A model generated the notes under the pieces. It saw nothing but the letters and a program-made list of their open reading frames with translations. It searched no databases and was not told the origin of the DNA. From contig PFND01000009.1 of NCBI GenBank assembly GCA_002791805.1, positions 1-38,227 on the forward strand: a DNA stretch of 38,227 nt. The letters are read 5' to 3'. This DNA is from Alphaproteobacteria bacterium CG_4_10_14_0_8_um_filter_53_9 (GTDB lineage: Bacteria; Pseudomonadota; Alphaproteobacteria; UBA2136; UBA6156). Positions 28,850 through 37,122 of this stretch are shown here, one piece after another (position 1 is the first letter of the stretch; each line of letters opens with the position of its first letter). Made by a program: the position numbers and the translations under genes.

Positions 28850-29980
28850 ATGCTCACCCCCGCCCAAAAAGCCACTCTGCGCCTTGCCCGCACGCCGCGC
28901 ATCGGCCCGGTTACCTATAGGCGGCTCATCACGCGCTATGGCACAGCAGAAGAAATTATAGAGCGCTGGCCCCACATCGCCAAAAACGGCCACATCCTCG
29001 CCTCTCTGGGGGATATTGAGAAAGAGCTGGAGCTCACAGGAAAAGCAGGCGGCTGGCTGATAACCATAGAAGATGATGCCTACCCGCAGGTCTTAAAACA
29101 TCTGGCAGATAGTCCGCTCACCCTCAGCGGTCTGGGCAGCGTCCGCGCCCTGTCCACCCGCCACATCGGCATCGTAGGCACACGCAATGCCAGCCTCGCA
29201 GGCACGCAGTGGGTGGAGGATCTGTCCCACACACTGGCCAAAACAGGCCTCACCATCACCAGCGGATTAGCCAGAGGGATGGATGGCGCCGCCCACAAAG
29301 GCGCTCTAAAAGCAGCGGGGCTCACCGTTGCCGTGCTGGGCGGCGGGGCCGATAGCCTTTACCCGCCGGAGCACACCAAGCTGCGGGAACAGATCACCGA
29401 AGGCGGCGGCGCCATCATATCCGAGCAACCGTGGGGCACGCCCCCCCGGGCAGAGCTTTTTCCCCGCCGCAACCGCATCATCGCAGGCCTGTCCGAGGCT
29501 GTCGTGGTGGCCGAGGCCAGCCGTCACAGCGGCAGCCTCATCACGGCGCAGTACGCGCTGGAATACGGGAAAGAGGTGTTTGCCGTGCCCGGCAACCCGA
29601 CAGATCCGCGCGCCGCAGGCCCCAACTGGCTCCTCAAAAACGGTGCCACCCTCACAGAAAATGCTCAAGATATTCTGGATGCCCTGCCGGCTCATGCGCC
29701 CGCACACCTCTCCTCCCGCCTCCCCGGCACAAACGACAGGATTCAAAATCCCCCCTCCCTCTTCCAAGGTATCCCTTACTCCCAACTCTCAACTCCCAAC
29801 CCTCACCTTGAAACACCCGGCTCTCAACTCATAGATCTCCTCTCTCCCCAAGGGGTAGAGCTGGATGATCTGATACGAGAAACAGGCCAAAAAGAAACGG
29901 CCCTCATGGCCGAGCTGACCGAGCTGGAGCTCATGGGCCAAGCACAGCGCACACCCGATGGCCGCTGGCAAAAAGCCTAA
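28850..29980 (+). CDS. dprA: DNA processing protein DprA
   Basis: 376 aa, start at 28850 (MLTPAQKATLRLARTPRIGP). DprA loads RecA on incoming single-stranded DNA in transformation. It has an N-terminal SAM/HhH-like helix domain, the Rossmann core with IGIVGTRNASLAG, GLARGMDGAAHKGAL, AVLGGGADSLYPPEH, FPRRNRIIAGLSEAVVVAEA, HSGSLITAQYALEYGKEVFAVPGNP, and a C-terminal winged helix (about 325-376). The linker between core and winged helix is encoded in part by a 7-bp tandem repeat at 29778-29805. No ribosome-binding site is obvious. No other competence gene is in the window. Confidence 0.96.
   Translation: MLTPAQKATLRLARTPRIGPVTYRRLITRYGTAEEIIERWPHIAKNGHILASLGDIEKELELTGKAGGWLITIEDDAYPQVLKHLADSPLTLSGLGSVRALSTRHIGIVGTRNASLAGTQWVEDLSHTLAKTGLTITSGLARGMDGAAHKGALKAAGLTVAVLGGGADSLYPPEHTKLREQITEGGGAIISEQPWGTPPRAELFPRRNRIIAGLSEAVVVAEASRHSGSLITAQYALEYGKEVFAVPGNPTDPRAAGPNWLLKNGATLTENAQDILDALPAHAPAHLSSRLPGTNDRIQNPPSLFQGIPYSQLSTPNPHLETPGSQLIDLLSPQGVELDDLIRETGQKETALMAELTELELMGQAQRTPDGRWQKA
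29778..29805 (+). repeat. Heptanucleotide tandem repeat inside the dprA linker
   Basis: Four 7-bp units: ACTCCCA, ACTCTCA, ACTCCCA, ACCCTCA. They encode part of a low-complexity linker (SQLSTPNPH). Since 7 is not a multiple of 3, gain or loss of one unit would shift the frame of the C-terminal winged helix. Confidence 0.85.
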
Positions 29981-29983
29981 AAC

Positions 29984-30709
29984 CTACCGCAACACCATCA
30001 AATACCGCGTATCCACCCCCGTCGCCGCCACCCAGCGTTGAGAAAGGGTTAAAAAGCGCAAATACTGCACATGGTCAGGGGTGAGGCCGTGCTTGCGCGC
30101 CACCGCTTTCACCACCGAGGGTTTGTAAAAGCGGGAATACGACCGCTGCCCCACAGGCACACGGCGGTACACCCGCTCCGAGAGAACAATGTGCATGAAC
30201 CACGCCTTAAACGTGTGGTTAATGGCCGAGAAAATAATCATTCCCCCCGGTGCCAAAAGCTGTTTCAGGGTCCAGATAAAGCGGTCAAGGTCATCAACAT
30301 CTTCGGCCACATCAAGGGCCAGAATCACATCAAAACGATGGCCTTGGGGCAATAAATCTCCGGCCCTGCACTGCAAAAAGTGCACAGGAGAGCCAAAGGC
30401 CTCCGCACTGGCGCGGGCCACATCCAGCACGGCGGGGTTGGGGTCAATCGCAGTAATATCGGCACCGGAAAGCCCCAGAAACTCCGAAATAGAGCTCTCG
30501 CCGCACCCCACATCAAGCAGTTTTTTTCCAAACAGCGGGGCAGGTTCATCGGCGCGTATCTTAAAATGGGCCACCGTTTGTTCTAAAATATATCTTTGGC
30601 GCAACACGTTAAAGCTGCGGTAAACCTCGCGTTTCGCGGGCGGAGATTGCAAAAGACCCACCAGCTGACGCGCAGGCAAAGTGGTGGAATGCAAAGATCT
30701 CTTGTCCAT
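29984..30709 (-). CDS. UbiG-like SAM-dependent methyltransferase
   Basis: 241 aa from the ATG at 30709 ([10 protein letters not shown]). A class I methyltransferase with motif [11 protein letters not shown] near residue 68 and acidic [10 protein letters not shown]. Later segments [64 protein letters not shown] closely follow UbiG (ubiquinone O-methyltransferase), including the N-R/H-T-x-K-A-x-x-x-x-I-x-x-E-Y/R-x-x-R-x-x-P signature. The usual VEHV after motif II reads AEDV. An N-terminal segment preceding the methyltransferase is shorter than in most UbiG. No ribosome-binding site is clear. It is divergent from rpsU. It could serve ubiquinone synthesis or be a paralogue. Confidence 0.78.
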   Translation of the reverse strand: MDKRSLHSTTLPARQLVGLLQSPPAKREVYRSFNVLRQRYILEQTVAHFKIRADEPAPLFGKKLLDVGCGESSISEFLGLSGADITAIDPNPAVLDVARASAEAFGSPVHFLQCRAGDLLPQGHRFDVILALDVAEDVDDLDRFIWTLKQLLAPGGMIIFSAINHTFKAWFMHIVLSERVYRRVPVGQRSYSRFYKPSVVKAVARKHGLTPDHVQYLRFLTLSQRWVAATGVDTRYLMVLR

Positions 30710-30830
30710 AAGAAGCGGTAGGATAGACGGGTTTAATGCCCTTGCCAAGGGGGCATGCATATGGCACAACGCACACGTGCGCACAGGCGTACAATATACT
30801 AACCAGACCACTAGAAAGGTTGTGATACGC

Positions 30831-31031
30831 ATGGTTCGAGTAGACGTTAGAGATAACGATGTCGAGCAGGCGCTCCGACGGATGAAAAAGGTTATGAATC
30901 GTGAAGGGTTGTTTCGCGAGCTTCGCGCTCGTCGCCACCACGAGAAACCGTTTGAAATCCGTGCCCGCGAGAAAAAGGAAGGCATTCGCCGGACTCGTAA
31001 AGCGGACTGGAAACGCCGCGTAGAACTCTAG
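30831..31031 (+). CDS. rpsU: Ribosomal protein bS21
   Basis: 66 aa, very basic small-subunit protein: [20 protein letters not shown]..., [19 protein letters not shown] and an Arg/Lys-rich C-terminal helix, all typical. Start ATG at 30831 with AAAGG about 10 nt upstream. A TATACT at 30795-30800 is a possible -10. A strong terminator follows. It is next to hisS but not co-transcribed with certainty because of that terminator. Confidence 0.95.
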   Translation: MVRVDVRDNDVEQALRRMKKVMNREGLFRELRARRHHEKPFEIRAREKKEGIRRTRKADWKRRVEL

Positions 31032-31049
31032 AAGTTCCACACGTTCTAT

Positions 31050-31078
31050 AAAAAAGGCGGCTTCGGTCGCCTTTTTTC
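31050..31078 (+). terminator. Terminator of rpsU
   Basis: AAAAAGGCGGC-TTCG-GTCGCCTTTTT (one G.T pair), 19 nt after the stop and 21 nt before the hisS start. Confidence 0.93.
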
Positions 31079-31098
31079 TTGCGCTCGCGGGCGTAAAA

Positions 31099-32433
31099 AT
31101 GAATACTGAACTCATGGAAACCATCAAACTCACAGGCGCCGTCGGCGGCTTCCCGGAATTTCTTCCCGCCCAGCAGCGCGCGGCAGATGAGATCATCAGC
31201 ATCATCAAAACGCAGTATGAAAGCTATGGATATACCCCGCTCGAGACCGCCACGGTGGAGAAGATAGAAACCCTTCTCGCCAAAGGCATCGCCGCAAAGG
31301 AAGTTTATGGCCTGCGCCGGTTGAATGCAGAAGACGGCGAAGGCGATAAAGAACTGGCCCTCCGGTTCGATCTTACCGTCCCGCTCGCCCGCTACGTGGT
31401 GCAAAATCAAAACGAACTGGTCTTCCCTTTCCGCCGCTATCAAATCCAACCTGTCTTTCGGGGAGAACGACCCCAAAAAGGCCGATACCGTCAGTTTCAT
31501 CAGGCAGATATTGATATTCTCGGACAAGAAACCCTCCCCCTCTCGGCCGATGCCGAGGTCATCGCCTGCGCCACACAAACGCTGGCGGCCATCCTCCCCA
31601 AAGGGGAAGAGTTTATCCTGCGCATCAACAACCGCAAACTGCTGCAAGGCCTCGTCGCATGGGCAGGGTCGGCAGATATCCCCGCCGCCATCAAAACCAT
31701 CGATAATGCGGAGAAAGTCGGCTGGCCCAAAACCATAGAAGGTCTTATCCAAACCGCCATTGCAGCCCCCAAAGCTGAGGATCTGGCAGCGCTTCTTCAA
31801 GCCTCCAATCTGGAGAATCTCACAAAACTCGGCCTTTCAGGCGAGGCCGAAGAAGGACTGACCGAACTGCAAACCGTGCTCTCTCTCGCCAAAACCCTGC
31901 TGCCCCCTGCCCTTCATGGCAACCTGAAGGCCGATCTCACCATCGCCCGCGGGCTGGATTATTATACAGGCACCGTGGTAGAGACAGTCGTCGCATCCGC
32001 AAAAGAACTCGGCAGCGTGTGTAGCGGCGGTCGGTACGAAAATCTTACGGCAAGCCTCGGTAAAAAAGCCATCCCGGGTGTGGGCCTCAGCATTGGCCTG
32101 TCGCGCCTGCTCGCGTGGCTGCTTACACAAGAGCCTTGGGCCTCCATGCCCGCCACCCCCGCCACAGTGCTCGTCACCTGTCAGGATGAAAACCTGATGG
32201 CCTACTATGCCAAAGTGGCGCAAACATTGCGCCAGGCGGGCATCAAAACCGAGCTGCACCCGGGCGGCCAGGCCCTCGGCACACAAATCAAAAACGGGGT
32301 TAAACGGGGCCTCACCTTCGCCATCATGGCGAATGATGACGATGCGAAGGCAAACCGCGTGCAACTGAAAAATCTGGCCACCGCCACCCAATCCGAGCAA
32401 GCGCTGGAAACCCTCCCCACCGCCCTCCTCTAA
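31099..32433 (+). CDS. hisS: Histidyl-tRNA synthetase
   Basis: 444 aa class II synthetase. Motifs: GGFPEFLPAQQRAADE near residue 16, ALRFDLTVPLARYV (87-100), motif 2 FPFRRYQIQPVFRGERPQKGRYRQFHQADIDILG (109-142), the histidine-binding GLDYYTGT (285-292) and a C-terminal anticodon-binding domain with GGQALGTQIKNGVKRGLTFAIM. The GFPE-x-LP start and overall pattern resemble the divergent group seen in Actinobacteria and some other bacteria rather than the E. coli type. ATG at 31099 with no clear ribosome-binding site; a second ATG at codon 6. Confidence 0.95.
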   Translation: MNTELMETIKLTGAVGGFPEFLPAQQRAADEIISIIKTQYESYGYTPLETATVEKIETLLAKGIAAKEVYGLRRLNAEDGEGDKELALRFDLTVPLARYVVQNQNELVFPFRRYQIQPVFRGERPQKGRYRQFHQADIDILGQETLPLSADAEVIACATQTLAAILPKGEEFILRINNRKLLQGLVAWAGSADIPAAIKTIDNAEKVGWPKTIEGLIQTAIAAPKAEDLAALLQASNLENLTKLGLSGEAEEGLTELQTVLSLAKTLLPPALHGNLKADLTIARGLDYYTGTVVETVVASAKELGSVCSGGRYENLTASLGKKAIPGVGLSIGLSRLLAWLLTQEPWASMPATPATVLVTCQDENLMAYYAKVAQTLRQAGIKTELHPGGQALGTQIKNGVKRGLTFAIMANDDDAKANRVQLKNLATATQSEQALETLPTALL

Positions 32434-32444
32434 AGTAGCGAGAC

Positions 32445-32482
32445 AAAAAAGAAGGGCCGGCGCAAATTGCACCGGCCCTTCT
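32445..32482 (-). terminator. Convergent terminator between hisS and the coiled-coil gene
   Basis: GAAGGGCCGG/CCGGCCCTTC stem with an 11-nt loop; on the minus strand it is followed by TTTTTT. It ends the coiled-coil transcript and probably also hisS (CTCCTCCTTT on the plus strand). Confidence 0.88.
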
Positions 32483-32496
32483 CCTCCTTTCATCGT

Positions 32497-34173
32497 TCAA
32501 TGCGTCACCAGTTCTCTCGAAGCCTCCGAAGAGGCGCGATAGATAGCCAACTCAACAGGGGCATAAGGCGTTGTGTCTTCAACACTCACAGCACCACCTT
32601 CAATTGCGTCCCAAAGGAGGTTCTGAATCTCCTCATGAGCCAGACGCGAAAGATGTTCACGGCTATAAGCATAAGTCCCTGCAAGCAAATTCAAGAGACC
32701 TGAAGTTACAAAAACCTCTTTCCCATTCTGGTTTGCCCTTTCAAGCATCTCCGTCATGGATAATCCCTCACGGGCCGTTTGTGGACGATAGAGATGAAGT
32801 CTCTCTCGCCCACGCATCTTCCCCTTAGGATCAAGCAAGGCCTTCATAGCCTGAATGTCCCCATACATGTGACCCAAAAGAGGCGTCACTTCTTCCCGAG
32901 GTTTGGAGATTTCCTCCAACCTTTCGGAAAGAACATTGAGTTGATGAAGATACGGCTCAACAATCTGCTTCACAGCCAGCACGATTCCCTCGATAATATC
33001 GCGAGAAACAGAAGGAAGCAGCTCTGCAATCTGGGCAACAGCATCATTTGCAGATGTTCGTGCCACATGAGTGGCCTTGTCCATCGTCAAACTTTCAGGC
33101 AAAACAGGCGCAGGCATCTCTGCCAGAACCCGCGTTGCAATCGCCGATGCCAAAGCATCAACATCCATCTCCGCCGCAGGCCCCGCATGGGCACCCACCA
33201 CTTCAATAGCTTTCCGCGCAGCTTGCGCTTCAAGAGATGCAGCCCGTGCAGAACCGCCAGCACTTCTCACGCCATCCAGAATCACATCAAGATGATCAAA
33301 AAGAGTGGCGTCCATGCTGGAAGATCCACGCAAAGCTTCCTTAAGCTCGGCGATAACCTTCGGATCAAACCCTTGGATATGCCGCAAAGCTTCCCTCAGG
33401 CCATCACGCTCCGCAGCCACGTGTGCCACCTCAAGCCGAAGCTCAAGAGTGTATTCGCGCACACGTGCTTGCATTCTGGCTTCTTCTGTCTGTCGACGAA
33501 CCTTGGCCGAAACCAAAAAAGCCTTCAGGAGATCAGCGTGCCGCAAAAAGCGCCGCCGCAAAGCAGCCCCCTCAGCAAGAACATCCTGCTGAGCTTGAAG
33601 CGTTTCCGCTTCAAGCTGATTCACACGATCTTGGTACAAACCCTCAAGCGCTGCCATACGTTCAGAAAACGCGCCTTCCAGCGCATCTTCCTTGGCACGA
33701 AGCGTTTCAGCATCGGCCGCACGGCTTCGTGCCAAGGCATCCGCCGCATGCCGCTTAATGGCATCCACCGAAGCTTGCGCATCCGTGATAGCTTTGTCCG
33801 CAGCCTCTTCCCGTGCTTTAGCAGCTTGAAGAGCCACCTCTGCACGTTCATTGGCCGCCAAAATGGCTTTATCTGCGTCGTCTTTCACAAGACGCCGCAG
33901 ATCGGCCAGTTCGTCAGCAAACTCTCCTTTCGCAGTCTCCAGACGCCGCTGAGCTTCCGTCACCTGAAGAGCAAGCTCTTCATTGCGTTCGGTCAGCCGA
34001 TTCTTCTCAGCAATTACTGCCGTAAGATCTCCCGCCAACCGAGTATTTTCGGCCAGGACGGCCTCAGCCGCCGCCAGTGTTTTTTCCCAGAGGTCAGCAT
34101 TAACGGCAACCTCTCCGTCCCGAAGACGGTCAGCATCGCCCCCCGAAGAAGACGTTTGTGTTTGAGCGTTCAT
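32497..34173 (-). CDS. Large alanine-rich coiled-coil protein of unknown function
   Basis: 558 aa, start with AAAGGA about 10 nt upstream. Not recognised by name. Residues about 30-290 are a long coiled coil rich in Ala/Glu/Arg (LAGDLTAVIAEKNRL..., RAEVALQAAKAREEAADKAI). A middle part (about 290-430) is helical with SARAASLEAQAARKAIEVV. The C-terminal 110 residues are a distinct globular region (LLGHMYGDIQAMKALLDPKGKMRGRERLHLYRPQ... ELAIYRASSEASRELVTH). It has no signal peptide or TM helix, so it is a cytoplasmic filament or scaffold candidate. A 479-aa open frame on the opposite strand is a shadow. Monocistronic. Confidence 0.8.
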   Translation of the reverse strand: MNAQTQTSSSGGDADRLRDGEVAVNADLWEKTLAAAEAVLAENTRLAGDLTAVIAEKNRLTERNEELALQVTEAQRRLETAKGEFADELADLRRLVKDDADKAILAANERAEVALQAAKAREEAADKAITDAQASVDAIKRHAADALARSRAADAETLRAKEDALEGAFSERMAALEGLYQDRVNQLEAETLQAQQDVLAEGAALRRRFLRHADLLKAFLVSAKVRRQTEEARMQARVREYTLELRLEVAHVAAERDGLREALRHIQGFDPKVIAELKEALRGSSSMDATLFDHLDVILDGVRSAGGSARAASLEAQAARKAIEVVGAHAGPAAEMDVDALASAIATRVLAEMPAPVLPESLTMDKATHVARTSANDAVAQIAELLPSVSRDIIEGIVLAVKQIVEPYLHQLNVLSERLEEISKPREEVTPLLGHMYGDIQAMKALLDPKGKMRGRERLHLYRPQTAREGLSMTEMLERANQNGKEVFVTSGLLNLLAGTYAYSREHLSRLAHEEIQNLLWDAIEGGAVSVEDTTPYAPVELAIYRASSEASRELVTH

Positions 34174-34324
34174 AGCCCAGTCCTTTCTCCCTCAAGGGGA
34201 ATGAGTCGCCCAGATTAGTAATCCAGACGAGAAAAGTGACACAAGCCCCCGAAAGGGCTTAGATTTATACTTACCCTGTTTATAGAACACACCTCACCAA
34301 ATACAAGCCCTCACGCCCACAAAA

Positions 34325-34332
34325 TGTATACT
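34325..34332 (+). promoter_or_regulatory. Probable extended -10 for prfA
   Basis: TGTATACT, an extended -10 form also seen before the 185-aa gene (28139-28146). No good -35 is present 17 bp upstream. Transcription from here would give a leader of roughly 225 nt before prfA. Confidence 0.45.
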
Positions 34333-34417
34333 AAATAGGTGCAAACACTCCTAAAAACACATTTTGTGCACCACATCCCTCAAAACCCTCTCAAAAATCA
34401 TCAACATTCTCCACCTC

Positions 34418-34511
34418 CTACCCGTCTCTTACCCGCCCCTTACCCCGCGCTTACCCGTCGCTTACCCTTAAAACCCCCGCCCCTTACCCCTCGTTTACCC
34501 GCCTCTAACCA
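34418..34511 (+). repeat. Phased 11-bp array of TTACCC in the prfA leader
   Basis: Nine positions at exact 11-bp spacing: CTACCC (34418), TTACCC (34429, 34440, 34451, 34462), degenerate ACCCCC (34473), TTACCC (34484, 34495), TAACCA (34506). Spacers are C-rich (GTCTC, GCCCC, CGCGC, GTCGC, CTCGT, GCCTC). The whole leader 34340-34555 is C-rich and poor in G on the transcribed strand. This could act as a Rho loading site, a set of phased protein-binding sites, or be a decaying minisatellite. Confidence 0.85.
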
Positions 34512-34565
34512 CCGTTTGCTTCATCCCACTTGACCTTCCGCCAAAACCCCCGTAAAACCGTGCTT

Positions 34566-35654
34566 ATGTCGCTCAATATGCAAAGTCAAATCCAAAAAAT
34601 CATCACCCGCAGGGCCGAAGTTGCGGAGAAATTAATGGATCCCACCGTCACCTCAGACATCGCAAGTTACACAAAATTATCCAAAGAATACAAAGCATTA
34701 GAGGAAGTCTGCACCCAAGGCGAAACCTATCTCGCCCTCGCAAAATCCAAATCCGAAGCCGCCGAGATCCTCGCCGATAAAACCGCCGACCCCGACTTCA
34801 AATCCATGGCCCAAGACGAGTACGATAACGCCTTGAAAGAACTTCCAAAACTGGAAGAAAATCTCAAAGTCCTCCTCCTCCCCAAAGATGAAGATGACGA
34901 ACGCAACGCCATCCTCGAAATCCGCGCTGGAACTGGCGGAGACGAGGCTGCCCTCTTCGCCGCAGACCTGTTTAAGATGTATAACGCCTACGCCGCCACG
35001 CAAGATTGGACGGTAGAAATTCAGGATGTCTCAGAATCAGACGTCGGCGGCTACAAAGAAATTATTGCAAAAATAACAGGTTATAATGTATTTGGTAAAC
35101 TGAAGTTTGAAAGCGGTGTCCACCGTGTACAACGTGTCCCCGCCACCGAGACACAAGGCCGCGTCCACACCTCCGCCGCCACCGTTGCTGTCCTGCCAGA
35201 GGCCGAAGAAGTCGATGTTCATATTGAGGAAAAAGACCTCAGAATCGATGTTTTCCGGAGCTCAGGCCCAGGTGGCCAAAGCGTAAACACCACCGATAGT
35301 GCTGTGCGTATCACCCACCTGCCCACCAACATTGTTGTGCAATGCCAAGATGAGAAAAGCCAACTCAAAAACAAAGCCAAAGCTCTTAATATTTTAAGGT
35401 CACGCATCCTCGCTGCCGAGCGAGAAAAAGTAGACGCAGTAAGGGCTCTATCCCGTAAAAGCATGGTTGGTAGTGGCGATAGATCAGAAAAAATTCGTAC
35501 TTACAACTACCCTCAATCACGGGTGACCGATCACCGAATCGAAACCTCTTGGCATAGCCTGAACAGCATTATGCAAGGCATTGGGTTAGAAGACGTTATC
35601 GACACATTGCAAAGAGAAGATCAGGCAGCTCGCCTTGCGGCTCTTGCTGAATAA
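34566..35654 (+). CDS. prfA: Peptide chain release factor 1
   Basis: 362 aa from the ATG at 34566 (MSLNMQSQIQKI); the earlier in-frame ATG adds 12 residues not seen in the family. It terminates translation at UAA and UAG. The codon-recognition motif PAT (about 192-194) and the catalytic GGQ (236-238, in SSGPGGQSVNTTDSAVRI) are present. It is followed after one base by prmC, which methylates the GGQ glutamine, a classic pairing. The long leader with phased repeats is unusual. Confidence 0.96.
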   Translation: MSLNMQSQIQKIITRRAEVAEKLMDPTVTSDIASYTKLSKEYKALEEVCTQGETYLALAKSKSEAAEILADKTADPDFKSMAQDEYDNALKELPKLEENLKVLLLPKDEDDERNAILEIRAGTGGDEAALFAADLFKMYNAYAATQDWTVEIQDVSESDVGGYKEIIAKITGYNVFGKLKFESGVHRVQRVPATETQGRVHTSAATVAVLPEAEEVDVHIEEKDLRIDVFRSSGPGGQSVNTTDSAVRITHLPTNIVVQCQDEKSQLKNKAKALNILRSRILAAEREKVDAVRALSRKSMVGSGDRSEKIRTYNYPQSRVTDHRIETSWHSLNSIMQGIGLEDVIDTLQREDQAARLAALAE

Positions 35655-35655
35655 A

Positions 35656-36516
35656 ATGCCCCTTCCCTCCGTCGGCCAACTCTGGCGAGATCTTCAAAAA
35701 AAACTAGATGAATCTGATATAAACCCTGCGCCACGAGAAGGAAAAATGATCCTTGCTCATGCACTTGGTTGCCAGATAGAGGATCTTCTTCTATGTGAAG
35801 ATGCCTTCGTAACAAATGATGTTTATAGACAAACACAATCCCTCCTCAAGCGACGCCAAACGAAAGAACCTCTTGGATATGTTTTAGGAAGAGCTCCTTT
35901 TTGGAAGCAAGACTGGATCGTAAGGTCTGGCGTCCTGATCCCCAGACCCGACAGCGAAATTCTCATTGCAGAAGTCCTCAAAGAGAGAGAAAAAAATCTC
36001 TCCATTCTAGAAGTTGGTACAGGCTCAGGAGCTCTTCTTGCAAGCATCTTGCAAGAACGTCCCACATGGTATGGAACAGGCCTAGAAAACAACCCTATCG
36101 CCCGTGCATGCAGTGAGGAAAACCTTTCATCTTACATACCACGTACTCGTTTTAATTTATTAGATTCCATAGATGATTTAGAGCAAACCCCTCTTTCCTT
36201 TTCTATCATCTTCACAAACCCTCCCTACATATCAGAAGAGGAATTTGAAAATTTAGACGAATGCGTTAAAGACCACGAGCCAAAATCAGCCCTTACGGGA
36301 GAAAAAGACAACCCGACAGGACTTACTTACTACACAGACTGGATACCCCGCCTTAAAAATATGTTAGTACCTCATGGCCTCTTGGCTATGGAGATCGGAC
36401 ACACACAAGCTGCTGAAGTCCAAAATTTGTTCCTGCTTAACGGCTTCTCACAAATCGTCATAATAGAGGATATTGCAGGCCGCCCAAGGGTCGTCAAAGG
36501 ATATAACATCCGCTAA
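35656..36516 (+). CDS. prmC: Release-factor glutamine methyltransferase
   Basis: 286 aa, ATG at 35656, one base after the prfA stop, so probably translationally coupled. It has an N-terminal helical domain, motif I LEVGTGSGALL (about 115-125) and the catalytic NPPY (188-191) of glutamine/adenine methyltransferases, with PLGYVLGRAPFWKQDWIV and VLIPRPDSE as in HemK/PrmC. It methylates the GGQ motif of RF1 and RF2. Base composition is more AT-rich than prfA. Confidence 0.95.
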   Translation: MPLPSVGQLWRDLQKKLDESDINPAPREGKMILAHALGCQIEDLLLCEDAFVTNDVYRQTQSLLKRRQTKEPLGYVLGRAPFWKQDWIVRSGVLIPRPDSEILIAEVLKEREKNLSILEVGTGSGALLASILQERPTWYGTGLENNPIARACSEENLSSYIPRTRFNLLDSIDDLEQTPLSFSIIFTNPPYISEEEFENLDECVKDHEPKSALTGEKDNPTGLTYYTDWIPRLKNMLVPHGLLAMEIGHTQAAEVQNLFLLNGFSQIVIIEDIAGRPRVVKGYNIR

Positions 36517-36526
36517 CCTTGCTAGC

Positions 36527-37117
36527 ATGTTTAGTAGTAAAAATTATTTTATGCACATATGGGTTGCCCCCTTATTTCTCACGCTAATCGGGTGTGTTTC
36601 TCAAAAACCATTAACCAACCCTCTGCCTTATCACTTCACAAAAGCAACATTTGTTGATGAACGATCTGAAGAGGACAGAAATGATGTCAGACTTAATGAA
36701 ACACCTTTTAATCCCTCTCGTTTTACAGAAGCCTTAAAAGGTGGGCTTCCAAGAAGCATCTTTTCAAACAATAGCGCCACTCTTCACGTAACCCTTCAAC
36801 ACTATGAGATCACACGCTTTAACAATAGTTATGCCCTCTCTATCGTGGCCAAGATGAGCAGTAATGATGCTTACGGGCGAAAACTAGCCTCACATGTTAC
36901 AGCCTGTTCAGAAGTAGGGAGAGAAGGCTTTGCGCTCGTGGATTATGCAACACAGTTGAGAGAAGAAAAAGACCTCCGAAGCTTGACCTCCGAAGGACGG
37001 GCATCAAATATGTGGCAAAAGCTATACAATACATGCGTACATAGCCTTATAAGCCAATACGCCATGGCCTTAGAGACTGACAGCCTGATCCCTGATTCAG
37101 GCTCAACCAAGGAGTAA
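36527..37117 (+). CDS. Lipoprotein of unknown function (196 aa)
   Basis: The start is taken at the ATG at 36527; an ATG at 36551 is equally possible and gives a tidier signal peptide (MHIWVAPLFLTLIGC). Lipobox LIGC in both cases, with Ser two residues after the cysteine, so outer-membrane sorting is likely. The mature part has alternating strands (ATLHVTLQHYEITRFNNSYALSIVAKM) like small periplasmic beta domains. It starts 10 nt after prmC and is followed after 5 nt by a second lipoprotein, so it is co-transcribed. Not recognised further. Confidence 0.75.
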   Translation: MFSSKNYFMHIWVAPLFLTLIGCVSQKPLTNPLPYHFTKATFVDERSEEDRNDVRLNETPFNPSRFTEALKGGLPRSIFSNNSATLHVTLQHYEITRFNNSYALSIVAKMSSNDAYGRKLASHVTACSEVGREGFALVDYATQLREEKDLRSLTSEGRASNMWQKLYNTCVHSLISQYAMALETDSLIPDSGSTKE

Positions 37118-37122
37118 CCTTT

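Noticed and set aside
29984-30985. Longer 333-aa form of the UbiG-like protein
   Set aside because: The extra N-terminal 92 residues overlap the rpsU gene on the opposite strand and look like its antisense translation.
32779-34218. 479-aa open frame on the plus strand
   Set aside because: It lies entirely opposite the 558-aa coiled-coil gene, has no ribosome-binding site or family features, and its composition (many His/Phe/Ser/Arg) is what an antisense frame of an Ala/Glu-rich coiled coil gives.
34418-34511. CRISPR array
   Set aside because: The repeated unit is only 6 bp with 5-bp spacers, with no long repeats or unique spacers and no cas genes in the window. No other stretch shows a CRISPR pattern.
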